A stretch of DNA of 60,314 nucleotides from an uncultured Lachnoclostridium sp. (GTDB taxonomy: Bacteria; Bacillota; Clostridia; Lachnospirales; Lachnospiraceae), in NCBI GenBank assembly GCA_948330435.1, contig CAOJBY010000024.1, positions 1-60,314 on the forward strand, given 5' to 3'. Shown piece after piece: positions 32,687 through 41,788 of this stretch; positions within the stretch are counted from its first letter, which is position 1, and every line of letters starts with the position of its first letter. A program made the translations under genes and the position numbers. The notes beneath the pieces were generated by a model. That model had not been told where the DNA came from. It saw nothing but the letters and a program-made list of their open reading frames with translations, and ran no database searches.

Positions 32687-34171
32687 ATGGAAAGTAAGGT
32701 CATCCTAAAAGCGGAACATATTACAAAACAGTTTCCGGGGGTGAAAGCACTGAGTGATGTAAGTCTGGAGGTCCGGGAGCACGAGGTGCTGGCTCTGCTG
32801 GGAGAAAATGGTGCGGGGAAATCCACCCTCATCAAGATCCTGGCAGGCGTACAGCCGCCAAACTCCGGAGATATTTATGTAGATGGGGAAAAAGTACGTT
32901 TTCCCACTCCTGTTGCGGCTCAGAATGCGGGGATTGCCGTGGTTTATCAGGAGCTGGCCAATGTGAGCGAGCTTACGGTGGCGGAGAATCTGTTTATTAA
33001 AGGTTATGGACAGAAAAATCATACTTTGAACTGGAAGCAGATCTATGCGGAAGCTGAAAAGATTGTAGCCGAGGTGGATTTAAAAATAGATGTACACAAA
33101 CAGATGGGGCTTTGCACGGTGGCGGAGAAGCAGCAGATAGAGATTGCCAGAGCTCTTTATGAAAATGCCAGAGTTCTGATTCTGGATGAGCCTACGTCTG
33201 CTCTGAATGATAAAGAGATTCATCAGCTTCTGGAAAATATTAAAAAATTAAAAAGCCGTGGAGTGGGCATTGTTCTTATTACACATAAGATGGATGAGAT
33301 ATTTGCGGTTTCGGATCGGGTGACGATTCTTCGTGACGGAGTTTCTGTGGCTCAGAAAGAGATTCAGGATATTACGGAGCAGGAACTGATCCGGCTGATG
33401 GTGGGCCGGGAGATAAAGGACATGTATCCGGATAAGAACAATCATCCGGGAGATGTGCTTCTAAAGGTAAGCAATCTGCATAACCGTCATGTGCATGATG
33501 TATCCTTTGAATTGAAAAAAGGAGAGATTCTGGGGGTCTACGGTTTGATGGGCTCAGGGCATCTGGAATTGGGCAAGACACTTTTTGGATGCTATCCGGC
33601 CACCCGGGGAGACGTGGTGCTCAACGGGCGGAAAGTGCGGATGTCCTGTCCCAAACAGTGTCTAAAGGATGGCTTTGCATTTGTGCCCAGTGAAAGGAAA
33701 GCAGAGGGACTGGTGCAGATTCAGTCCGTATGGGAAAATATAATGACTGCCTATTATGAAAACGGCAAGAACGGCTGGCTGGTGAGACGGAAAAAAGAAA
33801 GCGGTATCGTAGAGAAATGGATACGGAGCCTTTCGGTTAAAACCCCGGGGCCCTATGCGGCTGCGGCTACGCTTTCCGGCGGAAATCAGCAGAAAGTGGT
33901 GTTGGCAAAATGGCTGGAGATTTCTCCGGAGATCATTATTATGAACGAGCCTACCCGGGGCATCGACGTGGGCAGCAAATCCGAGATTTATAAGCTGCTG
34001 AATGAGCTGTGCGGTCAGGGAGTGTCCATTATTATGATTACTTCGGAAATGCCGGAGCTGCTTGCCATGTCGGATCACGTCATTGTAATGCATGAGCACC
34101 GGGTACAGGCTGCATTCAGCAAGGATCAGCTTACGGAAACAAATATTATGACTGCGGCAATAGGAGGTTGA
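32687..34171 (+). CDS. Rbs-type sugar ABC transporter ATPase (RbsA/MglA-like)
   Basis: A 494-residue tandem ATPase that powers the permease encoded next. Domain 1 has GENGAGKSTL and LILDEPTSAL; domain 2 has the degenerate P-loop GLMGSGHLEL usual for RbsA proteins, signature LSGGNQQKV and MNEPTRGID. AAAAGGAG precedes ATG 32687; the in-frame extension to 32573 overlaps the binding-protein gene and the hairpin. It is followed after 3 bases by the permease gene, so they are coupled. Confidence 0.94.
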   Translation: MESKVILKAEHITKQFPGVKALSDVSLEVREHEVLALLGENGAGKSTLIKILAGVQPPNSGDIYVDGEKVRFPTPVAAQNAGIAVVYQELANVSELTVAENLFIKGYGQKNHTLNWKQIYAEAEKIVAEVDLKIDVHKQMGLCTVAEKQQIEIARALYENARVLILDEPTSALNDKEIHQLLENIKKLKSRGVGIVLITHKMDEIFAVSDRVTILRDGVSVAQKEIQDITEQELIRLMVGREIKDMYPDKNNHPGDVLLKVSNLHNRHVHDVSFELKKGEILGVYGLMGSGHLELGKTLFGCYPATRGDVVLNGRKVRMSCPKQCLKDGFAFVPSERKAEGLVQIQSVWENIMTAYYENGKNGWLVRRKKESGIVEKWIRSLSVKTPGPYAAAATLSGGNQQKVVLAKWLEISPEIIIMNEPTRGIDVGSKSEIYKLLNELCGQGVSIIMITSEMPELLAMSDHVIVMHEHRVQAAFSKDQLTETNIMTAAIGG

Positions 34172-34174
34172 GAT

Positions 34175-35146
34175 ATGCAGACTATAAAGAACAGCCTGAA
34201 AAAGGTATCATCCATAGAATTTATGCCCCTGGTGATTGGATATATCATCCTGATTATATTTTTTGCCATAAAATCCGATCATTTTTTTACGGTAAACAAT
34301 TTCCTGAATATTGCCCTTTATGCAGCAAATGTAGGAATTCTCTCCTGTACCATGACTTTGATTATTGTGGCGGGCCATATTGACTTGTCTATCGGATCTG
34401 TGATTGCCCTGGGAGGTGTTGTCCTCGGTACCCTGCTGAATAAGGGAATGCCCATTGGAGTTGCCATATTGGGAGCGATTGCGGCAGGTGCGTTGACGGG
34501 ATTGTACAATGGAATTCTGATTACACGGATTAAGATCAATGCATTTATTACAACCCTGGCAGGAATGGAGATCTTCCGGGGCATGTCCTATCTGGTTACC
34601 AACGGAAAGGCAATCACGCTGTCAAACAACGTAATTAAAGCAATCGGACGTGGATACACACTGGGGATTCCCAATGCCGTGCTTATAATGCTTGCCGTGA
34701 TTATCATTTTTACATTGGTGAGCAAGTATACGGTATTTGGACGCCGAATCTTTGTCATTGGGGGCAGCAGCCAGGTGGCTTACCTGTCCGGCATTAATGT
34801 GGAAACAAATCTGACCGTGCTGTTTGTGCTGAACGGAGTCATGTGCGGCCTGGCATCCGTGATCTATTGTTCACAGCTTGGCTCCGCCATGCCGTCCAAT
34901 GCAAACGGCATGGAGTTTGATGTTATTTCTGCCGTTATCCTGGGCGGTGCCAGTCTTTCCGGAGGAAAAGGATCCATTGTAGGGGCTTTGTTTGGTGCTC
35001 TGCTCCTTGGAACCCTTTCCAATGGTATGGTAATGCTGAACATTCATACCTATTGGCAGCAGGTAATCAGCGGCGTTGTTCTGGTTCTGGCGGTAGTTTT
35101 GGATGTTATTAAAAACAGAAGTGCTCAGCGTACGCTTGCGGCATAA
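34175..35146 (+). CDS. Rbs-type sugar ABC transporter permease (RbsC-like)
   Basis: A 323-residue membrane protein with eight to ten helices of the BPD_transp_2 family. Diagnostic segments are AGHIDLSIGSVIALGG and AVILGGASLSGGKGSIVGALFGALLLGTLSNGM. It forms the membrane channel for the ligand captured by the lipoprotein at 31542. It is the only permease for two ATPase genes in the island. GGAGGTTGAGAT precedes its ATG. Confidence 0.95.
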   Translation: MQTIKNSLKKVSSIEFMPLVIGYIILIIFFAIKSDHFFTVNNFLNIALYAANVGILSCTMTLIIVAGHIDLSIGSVIALGGVVLGTLLNKGMPIGVAILGAIAAGALTGLYNGILITRIKINAFITTLAGMEIFRGMSYLVTNGKAITLSNNVIKAIGRGYTLGIPNAVLIMLAVIIIFTLVSKYTVFGRRIFVIGGSSQVAYLSGINVETNLTVLFVLNGVMCGLASVIYCSQLGSAMPSNANGMEFDVISAVILGGASLSGGKGSIVGALFGALLLGTLSNGMVMLNIHTYWQQVISGVVLVLAVVLDVIKNRSAQRTLAA

Positions 35147-35203
35147 GACGCATTGTTGGGTGGTAAAGTCGTAAAGAAGCTGTTGCACAGCAGCTTTAGA
35201 TCA

Positions 35204-35295
35204 GTAATATCCTGTCAGTGCACAGATTGATTTACAGACACATCTTTTTGTGGCTGGAAATTGATCTACATAAGGGTGTACTGACAGGATATTAC
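35204..35295 (+). repeat. 20-base inverted repeat before the esterase gene
   Basis: Arms 35204-35223 and 35276-35295 match at 19 of 20 positions (the other a G-T pair in RNA). The 52-base interior holds a small CAGACAC/GTGGCTG hairpin. It ends 23 bases before the esterase ATG. Confidence 0.8.
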
Positions 35296-35318
35296 GGAAC
35301 TCTAAATAGGAGAATGAT

Positions 35319-36254
35319 ATGACAAGAAGTGAAGCAGCAAAGGAATTCGGGATTTTGTCTCGAGAGAAAGTAGATGCGAATATAAAGTTTGCGGAAGATA
35401 TGGAACTGCATGGGAAAAAGATTCAGGTACCCTGTCGGAGCGGAATGCAGGAAGCCATATTCTATCCGGCCGGGGGAAAAAAGCCGGCCCCCGTCATCTT
35501 TGAGATTTACGGTGGATGTTTTTCTCAGGGCTATGTGGCAAACAATGACAGGATGCGTACCCGCATGTGGGAGAGTACCGGCTACAATGTCATAGGCCTG
35601 GACTACCGGAAAAGTCCGGATCACCCCTATCCCTGCGGACTGGAGGATGTGTTTGATGCCGTATGTTATTTTCATGATCATGCAGATGAATATGGAATTG
35701 ACAGGGAGCGTATGGCAACCTGGGGACACAGTGCGGGAGGGAATTTTGCCTGCGTTCTGGCGTTGATGGCAAAGGAGACAGGGCGTTTCTCTCTGAAAGC
35801 ACAGCTTTTGGACTATCCCTATCTGGATGCTTATATTGAGGGGATTGAGAAGACGACGGCGTCCATAGGCCTGACAGCGGAGGTGCTGGACGCTATGAAT
35901 GATATTTATGCAGACAAAGAAACCCGCCATGGAAAATATCTTTCCCCGGTTTATGCCACGGCAGAGGAGCTGAAAGGTGTGGCACCTGCGGCCATTGTGA
36001 TCTGCGGGCAGGATCCCCTGCGGATGGAATCGGAGACCATGGTGCAGCACTTTCTGGATGCCGGAGTTCCGGTATTGGTACGAAAATTCCCCACGGCCAG
36101 TCACGGATTCCTGGAGCACTGGTTTTTCCGTGAGTGGTACATGGATACGCTGTCCCCGGAGGAGCGGGCGGGAATTCCCGATAACATCGAGGAACTGGCA
36201 GAGGAGGGACTGGCCTTTGTGATATCTGCGGCAAAATATTTTATGGAATTGTAA
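35319..36254 (+). CDS. Alpha/beta hydrolase (hormone-sensitive-lipase-like esterase)
   Basis: A 311-residue cytoplasmic hydrolase. EIYGGCFSQG corresponds to the oxyanion HGG region, GHSAGGN holds the nucleophile Ser, CGQDPL the acidic residue, and SHGF the catalytic His. The layout fits the alpha/beta hydrolase-3 family of acyl or acetyl esterases. In this island it may deacylate imported sugars; this is inferred from context. TAGGAGAATGAT precedes the ATG. Terminator hairpins follow. Confidence 0.88.
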   Translation: MTRSEAAKEFGILSREKVDANIKFAEDMELHGKKIQVPCRSGMQEAIFYPAGGKKPAPVIFEIYGGCFSQGYVANNDRMRTRMWESTGYNVIGLDYRKSPDHPYPCGLEDVFDAVCYFHDHADEYGIDRERMATWGHSAGGNFACVLALMAKETGRFSLKAQLLDYPYLDAYIEGIEKTTASIGLTAEVLDAMNDIYADKETRHGKYLSPVYATAEELKGVAPAAIVICGQDPLRMESETMVQHFLDAGVPVLVRKFPTASHGFLEHWFFREWYMDTLSPEERAGIPDNIEELAEEGLAFVISAAKYFMEL

Positions 36255-36273
36255 CTGTGTAAGTATAAAAAGA

Positions 36274-36320
36274 AAAAATCCGGCTAAACTAAAATGATAA
36301 TTTAGTTTGGCCGGATTTTC
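36274..36320 (+). terminator. Esterase terminator (first of two similar hairpins)
   Basis: AAAATCCGGCTAAACTAAA pairs with its near-perfect complement ending in CCGGATTTT. Confidence 0.85.
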
Positions 36321-36348
36321 TTGACAACTCGCATGTTTTCTGGCTATA

Positions 36349-36381
36349 CTAAAATTGCAATTTTGTTTAGCCGGATTTTTA
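36349..36381 (+). terminator. Second hairpin, a diverged copy of the first
   Basis: CTGGCTATACTAAAAT and ATTTTGTTTAGCCGG flank TGCA and are followed by ATTTTT. It shares most of its stem with the hairpin at 36274 and lies 30 bases before the DUF4143 ATPase gene. Confidence 0.7.
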
Positions 36382-36410
36382 AGGCTTATGTAAAACAGAA
36401 AGGAAATATC

Positions 36411-37664
36411 ATGTACATTAAACGGGCTATGGAAGAAACGATTGTCAGAATTTCAAATATGTTTCCGGTGATGCTGGTTACGGGTCCCAGACAAGTGGGA
36501 AAGACAACGCTTTTGCAAAAGCTGTCAGAGCCGGAGAGAAAGTATGTTACATTGGACGATCCCGATGTACGCTATCTGGCAAAGCAGGATCCCGCACTGT
36601 TTATGCAGAGATATACGCCTCCGGTACTGATTGATGAGATCCAATATGCTACGGAGCTTCTGCCTTATATTAAAATCTATGTGGATACAACGAAGCAGAA
36701 AGGCTCCATATGGATCACCGGCTCACAGGTTTTCCGGCTGATGAGGGACGTAAGCGAGAGCCTTGCGGGGCGTGTTGGCATCGTAAATCTTCTTGGTCTG
36801 TCCGATGCGGAGATTTACAATTACAAAAGTGAGCCGTTTTCTACGGAACCGGAAAGGCTGATGAAGCGTATATCCGGTTTAAAGCAGAGAAATCTAAATG
36901 AGATTTACGCAAGGATCTTTAAGGGCTCCATGCCGGAGCTGTATGCAGATGAAAATGTGGATTGGGAAACCTATTACCGCTCCTATGTGGATACTTATTT
37001 GCAGAGGGACATTCGGGATCTGGCTCAGGTGGCGGATGAGATGAGCTTCTACAATTTTATGACGGTTGCGGCCGCCCATACATCAAAATCCGTAGTTTAT
37101 GAAGAATTGGCAAATGCGGCAGGCATTTCCGCACCTACGGCAAAAAAATGGCTGTCCATTCTCGTATCTTCTCATATCATTGCACTGGTACAGCCCTATT
37201 ATAACAATGTCTTAAAGAGAGTGGTAAAGATGCCGCTGATGCATTTTTTAGACACGGGCCTTGCGGCTTACCTGTTGAAATGGAGCAGTCCGGACACGCT
37301 GGAAAGAGGAGCTATGGCCGGAGCATTCTTTGAGAGCTTTGTTTTTTCGGAGATATACAAAAGCTATCTGAATGCAGGAAAAGAACCGCCTATTTTTTAT
37401 TATCGGGATAAGGATCAAAAGGAGATTGATTTACTGCTCTATCAAAATGGCTCCCTTTTTCCTGTCGAAATTAAAAAGGCTGCTTCGCCGGGAAAAGCGG
37501 CAATCAAGAATTTTAAAGTATTGGAGCCGATACAGGAGCCGGAACGATTTGGGGGCATGAGTCAGCTGAAAGTGAACATCGGAACCGGGAGCGTTATCTG
37601 CATGGCACAGGATTTGCTGCCCTTGGATCACAAAAACTGGTATGTTCCTGTGTGGATGATTTAA
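36411..37664 (+). CDS. AAA-family ATPase with DUF4143 domain
   Basis: A 417-residue protein of the AAA_14/DUF4143 type. The N-terminal ATPase has Walker A TGPRQVGKTT (about 24-33), Walker B PVLIDEIQYA and sensor ITGSQVF. The C-terminal DUF4143 part includes a winged-helix-like SAPTAKKWLSIL and a nuclease-fold-like end (FYYRDKDQKEIDLLL with VEIKKA), residues of the PD-(D/E)XK pattern. The cellular role of the family is unknown; mobile and defence roles have been suggested. AAAGGAAATATC precedes ATG 36411. It is isolated between terminators and the trp leader. Confidence 0.88.
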   Translation: MYIKRAMEETIVRISNMFPVMLVTGPRQVGKTTLLQKLSEPERKYVTLDDPDVRYLAKQDPALFMQRYTPPVLIDEIQYATELLPYIKIYVDTTKQKGSIWITGSQVFRLMRDVSESLAGRVGIVNLLGLSDAEIYNYKSEPFSTEPERLMKRISGLKQRNLNEIYARIFKGSMPELYADENVDWETYYRSYVDTYLQRDIRDLAQVADEMSFYNFMTVAAAHTSKSVVYEELANAAGISAPTAKKWLSILVSSHIIALVQPYYNNVLKRVVKMPLMHFLDTGLAAYLLKWSSPDTLERGAMAGAFFESFVFSEIYKSYLNAGKEPPIFYYRDKDQKEIDLLLYQNGSLFPVEIKKAASPGKAAIKNFKVLEPIQEPERFGGMSQLKVNIGTGSVICMAQDLLPLDHKNWYVPVWMI

Positions 37665-37707
37665 TATGGTGTAATAAGATTTGAAATGAATCTTACGAAA
37701 AACGTAC

Positions 37708-37736
37708 TTGACAAAGACACAAGAATGTGGTAATTT
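37708..37736 (+). promoter_or_regulatory. trp operon promoter
   Basis: TTGACA (37708-37713) and TAATTT (37731-37736) are 17 bp apart, just upstream of the T-box leader. Confidence 0.82.
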
Positions 37737-37742
37737 AATAAA

Positions 37743-38045
37743 AAATTTATTAAGGTAAACCGTTGAAGCGGAGATCAAAGCAATTGTGCACGCACAGAGA
37801 GCCTGGGATGGTGGAAGCCGGGTCGGATTGCAGATTGCCAAATGGACCGCAGAGGGCGTAGTGAAAGGCCGAAGAGAATCGAGGGCCGAGTATTCTGCGA
37901 CGTGAGGGCATACGTCAGTTGCCGGGAATATGATGGTATTCCGCAAGGAGCACGGCATGAGACCGTGAATCGGGGTGGCACCGCGGGTGAAAGAACAAAT
38001 ACTCGTCCCTGACAGATAAGATATATCTGTCAGGGATGTTTTTTT
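37743..38045 (+). ncRNA. Tryptophan T-box leader
   Basis: A 300-base leader with stem I, the T-box core GGTGGCACCGCGG (37974-37986) and a terminator (13-base arms 38006-38018 and 38024-38036, then T). The likely specifier is TGG at 37843-37845 in the AATGGA context, i.e. Trp. Uncharged tRNA-Trp would stabilise the antiterminator and turn on trpDCFBA. Confidence 0.93.
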
Positions 38046-38123
38046 GTGGCTGCGAGCAGAACATACGGGAGAATCGTAACTTATGCGAGGGAGTTAATGC
38101 ATGGTTTAATAGGAGGAGTAAAA

Positions 38124-39134
38124 ATGATTAAAGAAGCAATTTTGAAGCTGGCAAGAAAAGAGGATTTAACCTATGAGGAGGCCGAGATGGTCATGAATGA
38201 GATTATGGGTGGAGAAGCCACTCCTGTTCAGATGTCTTCCTATCTGACTGCCTTAGCTATGAAAGGGGAAACGATCGACGAGATCACAGCCTCCGCAGCG
38301 GGAATGCGTGCACATTGTATTAAGCTGCTTCATGAAATGGATGTACTGGAGATCGTGGGAACCGGAGGAGACGGATCGAATTCCTTTAATATCTCCACTA
38401 CCGCAGCCCTGGTAATTGCGGCGGGAGGAGTTCCGGTAGCAAAGCATGGAAACAGGGCGGCATCCTCAAAATCCGGTGCGGCCGATGTATTGGAGGCTCT
38501 CGGGGTAAATATTGCCATATCTCCGGAACGCAGTGCGGAGCTGTTAAAAAAAATCCGGATTTGCTTTCTGTTTGCACAGAATTATCATATTGCCATGAAA
38601 TATGTGGCACCTACCCGCAAGGAGCTGGGAATCCGGACCGTATTCAATATTTTGGGACCCTTAAGTAATCCGGCAGGAGCAAATATGGAATTGATGGGAG
38701 TCTTTGACGGGGCATTGGTAGAGCCATTGGCACAGGTTATGGCAAAGCTTGGGGTTACACGGGGGATGGTGGTCTATGGACAGGATAAGCTGGATGAGAT
38801 CTCCATGTGTGCTCCTACCAGCGTGTGTGAGATTCGGGATGGATGGTTCCAGTCTTATGAACTGACACCGGAGCAGTTTGGCTATGAGCGATGCCATAAG
38901 GACGCTCTTCTGGGAGGTACACCGCAGGAAAATGCGGAGATTACAAAGGATATTTTAAGCGGAAAGGAAAAAGGAGCCAGGCATCAGGCAGTATGCTTAA
39001 ATGCGGGTGCGGCCCTTTATATTACGGGAAAGGCAGATACCATCGAAAAGGGCGTGCACATGGCAGAGGAGCTGATTGACAGCGGTGCGGCCGGGAGGAA
39101 GTTAGAAGAGTTTGTACAGGAGAGCACTCGCTGA
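38124..39134 (+). CDS. trpD: Anthranilate phosphoribosyltransferase
   Basis: It joins anthranilate to PRPP in tryptophan synthesis. The 336-residue protein has the N-terminal helical domain (MNEIMGGEATPVQMSSYL), the PRPP loop VGTGGDGSNSFNIS, KHGNRAASSKSGAADVLEALG and the NILGPLSNPA region. The start at 38124 has AGGAGG 9 bases upstream. It is the first gene after the T-box; trpE and trpG, which usually lead the operon, are absent. Confidence 0.96.
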   Translation: MIKEAILKLARKEDLTYEEAEMVMNEIMGGEATPVQMSSYLTALAMKGETIDEITASAAGMRAHCIKLLHEMDVLEIVGTGGDGSNSFNISTTAALVIAAGGVPVAKHGNRAASSKSGAADVLEALGVNIAISPERSAELLKKIRICFLFAQNYHIAMKYVAPTRKELGIRTVFNILGPLSNPAGANMELMGVFDGALVEPLAQVMAKLGVTRGMVVYGQDKLDEISMCAPTSVCEIRDGWFQSYELTPEQFGYERCHKDALLGGTPQENAEITKDILSGKEKGARHQAVCLNAGAALYITGKADTIEKGVHMAEELIDSGAAGRKLEEFVQESTR

Positions 39135-39149
39135 GAAAGAGGACCAAAT

Positions 39150-39962
39150 ATGAATATTCTGGAAGAAATTGCAGGAAAAACGAAAGAACGGATTGCTGAG
39201 GAAAAGCGTCAGGTTTCCCTTGAAGAACTCAAAGGCATCATAGGTGCGGGTAAGTCCTCCGGAAAGGAATCCGGTCAAGAGGGCAAGAGCTTTCGAGAAG
39301 CACTGAAACAAGAGGGCATGTCTTATATCTGCGAGGCGAAAAAGGCCTCCCCGTCCAAAGGACTGATTGCTCCGGATTTTCCGTATCTAGAGATTGGAAG
39401 AGCGTATGAAGCGGCAGGAGCTGCTGCGATCTCCTGTCTTACGGAGCCGTTCTACTTTCAGGGAAAGGATTGCTATCTGGAGGAATTGGTACAGGCGGTA
39501 AAGGCTCCGATTCTGCGTAAGGATTTTACGGTGGATGAGTATATGATTTATCAAGCCAAAGCTTTGGGGGCATCTGCGGTTCTGCTGATTTGTGCTATAC
39601 TGGATAACGTGCAGCTAAAGGCATTTCGGGAACTGGCAGAGGAGCTTGGGATGGATGCCCTGGTAGAAGCTCATGATGAAGAGGAGCTTGCACGTGCACT
39701 GAGGGCCGGAGCCGGAATTGTTGGAGTTAATAACAGGGACTTAAGAACCTTTCGGGTGGATATGAATAATAGCATTCGTCTGCGAAAGCTTGCCCCTCCG
39801 GAGGTGATATTCGTATCCGAAAGCGGAATCCGCACATGGGAGGATATCCGGCTTTTGCGTGAAAACCGGGTGGATGCGGTCCTTATCGGGGAAACGCTTA
39901 TGCGGAACCCGGATAAGAAAAAAGCCCTGGAGATATTGAATGGAGGGCCACTGATTCCTTAA
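39150..39962 (+). CDS. trpC: Indole-3-glycerol-phosphate synthase
   Basis: It cyclises carboxyphenylamino-deoxyribulose phosphate to indole-glycerol phosphate. The 270-residue beta/alpha barrel has CEAKKASPSKG (catalytic Lys), LTEPFYFQGKDCYLEE, LRKDFTVDEYMIYQAKALGA, GVNNRDLRTF and SESGIRTWED. It starts 15 bases after trpD. A short Gly/Ser/Lys-rich stretch at about residues 32-46 is longer than usual. Confidence 0.96.
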   Translation: MNILEEIAGKTKERIAEEKRQVSLEELKGIIGAGKSSGKESGQEGKSFREALKQEGMSYICEAKKASPSKGLIAPDFPYLEIGRAYEAAGAAAISCLTEPFYFQGKDCYLEELVQAVKAPILRKDFTVDEYMIYQAKALGASAVLLICAILDNVQLKAFRELAEELGMDALVEAHDEEELARALRAGAGIVGVNNRDLRTFRVDMNNSIRLRKLAPPEVIFVSESGIRTWEDIRLLRENRVDAVLIGETLMRNPDKKKALEILNGGPLIP

Positions 39963-40026
39963 GAAGTCAAAGACCCTACAGCAAGCTGATGGGGCATCAA
40001 GTTTGTAATGCAGCAATAAAAGGGAG

Positions 40027-40641
40027 ATGAGGAATGTCAAAATTAAAATCTGCGGTTTAAAAAGACCGGAGGACATTATGGCGGTAAACAGGGCGGAGCC
40101 GGATTTCGCAGGCTTTGTCATAGAGGTTGCAAAAAGCTCCAGGTGCGTAAGCCGTGAACAGGTGAGGGAGTTGACTGCCGGATTAAAAGAGACAATTCTG
40201 CCTGTGGGTGTCTTTGCAAATGCTCCCGTAGAGCTTGTGGCACAGCTTTGCAGAGAGGATACCATCGCACTTGTACAGCTTCATGGACAGGAGGACCAGG
40301 CCTATATGGAAGAACTTCGCAGGTACACGGATAAGCCTTTGATACAGGCGTTTTCTGTCAGGAGCGAGGAGGATATCAGGCGGGCCCTTTTGAGCGAGAC
40401 CGATTACATTCTGCTGGATCAGGGGAACGGAGGCACCGGGCGTACCTTTGACTGGTCATTGATACCTCCCATTTCCCGTCCTTTCTTCCTGGCCGGGGGA
40501 TTGGGTATCGGGAATCTTCGTCAGGCGGTGGAGCAGGTAAGGCCCTGGGCCGTGGATCTAAGCAGCAGCCTGGAGACGGAGGGCTTTAAGGATCCGGAGA
40601 AGATCCGGCAGGCGGTAGAATTGGTAAGAAGACTGCACTGA
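40027..40641 (+). CDS. trpF: Phosphoribosylanthranilate isomerase, unusual start
   Basis: It isomerises phosphoribosylanthranilate. The 204-residue barrel has KIKICGLKRPED (catalytic Cys), VGVFANAP, VQLHGQED, LLDQGNGGTGRTFDW and FLAGGLGIGNL. The only in-frame ATG (40027) is 1-2 bases from the GGGAG site. A better spaced ATG (40034) would begin MSK but runs out of frame after eight codons; one more A in the A-run at 40039 would restore it. Either initiation is weak or one base is missing. Confidence 0.9.
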   Translation: MRNVKIKICGLKRPEDIMAVNRAEPDFAGFVIEVAKSSRCVSREQVRELTAGLKETILPVGVFANAPVELVAQLCREDTIALVQLHGQEDQAYMEELRRYTDKPLIQAFSVRSEEDIRRALLSETDYILLDQGNGGTGRTFDWSLIPPISRPFFLAGGLGIGNLRQAVEQVRPWAVDLSSSLETEGFKDPEKIRQAVELVRRLH

Positions 40642-40699
40642 GGGGATTGCAGGAACATTTATGACAATACAGAAGTGATAGAAAGAAAGGAGAATGAAT

Positions 40700-41788
40700 A
40701 TGTCAAAGGGAAGATTCGGAATTCATGGCGGACAGTATATTCCGGAAACGCTGATGAATGCGGTGCTGGAATTGGAGGACGCCTATAACTATTATAAAAA
40801 TGACCCGGAATTTAATCGGGAGCTGACGGAATTATTAAATGAATATGCAGGAAGACCCTCAAGACTTTACTATGCGGCTCGTATGACGGAGGATCTGGGC
40901 GGAGCAAAGGTGTACTTAAAGCGTGAGGATCTGAACCATACGGGGGCACATAAGATAAACAATGTATTGGGGCAGGTGCTGCTGGCTAAAAAGATGGGAA
41001 AGACCCGTGTGATTGCCGAGACCGGAGCCGGACAGCACGGGGTAGCCACAGCTACGGCAGCGGCCCTGATGGGAATGGAATGTGAAGTCTTTATGGGAAA
41101 GGAGGATACGCAGCGGCAGGCACTGAATGTCTATCGAATGAGACTTTTGGGAGCACAGGTGCACCCGGTAACATCAGGAACGGCTACCTTAAAGGATGCG
41201 GTGTCAGAAACCATGCGTGAATGGACGAACCGGATTGCGGATACCCATTATGTTCTGGGTTCCGTTATGGGGCCCCACCCTTTTCCGACCATTGTAAGGG
41301 ATTTTCAGGCGGTCATTTCCAAAGAAATCAAGACGCAGATGATGGAAAAGGAGGGACGCTTGCCGGATGCGGTTCTGGCCTGCGTAGGCGGCGGTTCCAA
41401 TGCGATTGGGAGCTTTTATCACTTTATTGGGGATGAGGGCGTGCGTCTGATTGGCTGTGAGGCAGCAGGACGGGGCGTGAATACGGCGGAGACAGCGGCA
41501 ACCATTACGACCGGAAAGCTTGGAATCTTCCATGGTATGAAGTCGTATTTCTGTCAGGATGAATATGGACAGATAGCCCCGGTGTACTCCATTTCCGCAG
41601 GCCTTGATTATCCGGGGGTCGGGCCGGAGCATGCGAACCTGTATGACACGGGCCGGGCGGAGTACGTGGCAGTGACCGATGATGAGGCCGTGGATGCCTT
41701 TGAGTACCTGGCAAAGCTGGAGGGGATTATTCCGGCCATTGAGAGTGCCCATGCGGTTGCCTATGCGAAAAGCTGGTTCCTGCCATGA
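40700..41788 (+). CDS. trpB: Tryptophan synthase beta chain, truncated by a frameshift
   Basis: TrpB condenses indole and serine using PLP. The frame has HTGAHKINN (PLP Lys), ETGAGQHG, and the phosphate loop GGGSNAIG, but it stops after 362 residues at SAHAVAYAKSWFLP. The missing C-terminus (KKLVPAMKKEQ then SGRGDKD) is encoded immediately downstream in the -1 frame up to a stop at 41881-41883. Inserting one A into the AAAA run at 41768-41771 gives a 394-residue, normal-length protein. The lost strand carries the Ser that contacts the PLP ring nitrogen. The start is ATG 40700, 7 bases from AGGAG. Confidence 0.92.
   Translation: MSKGRFGIHGGQYIPETLMNAVLELEDAYNYYKNDPEFNRELTELLNEYAGRPSRLYYAARMTEDLGGAKVYLKREDLNHTGAHKINNVLGQVLLAKKMGKTRVIAETGAGQHGVATATAAALMGMECEVFMGKEDTQRQALNVYRMRLLGAQVHPVTSGTATLKDAVSETMREWTNRIADTHYVLGSVMGPHPFPTIVRDFQAVISKEIKTQMMEKEGRLPDAVLACVGGGSNAIGSFYHFIGDEGVRLIGCEAAGRGVNTAETAATITTGKLGIFHGMKSYFCQDEYGQIAPVYSISAGLDYPGVGPEHANLYDTGRAEYVAVTDDEAVDAFEYLAKLEGIIPAIESAHAVAYAKSWFLP

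Noticed and set aside
41768..41788. Programmed -1 frameshifting in trpB
   Set aside because: The P-site codon would re-pair poorly (AAA to GAA), and no stimulating stem or internal ribosome-like site was seen. Mutation or read error is simpler.
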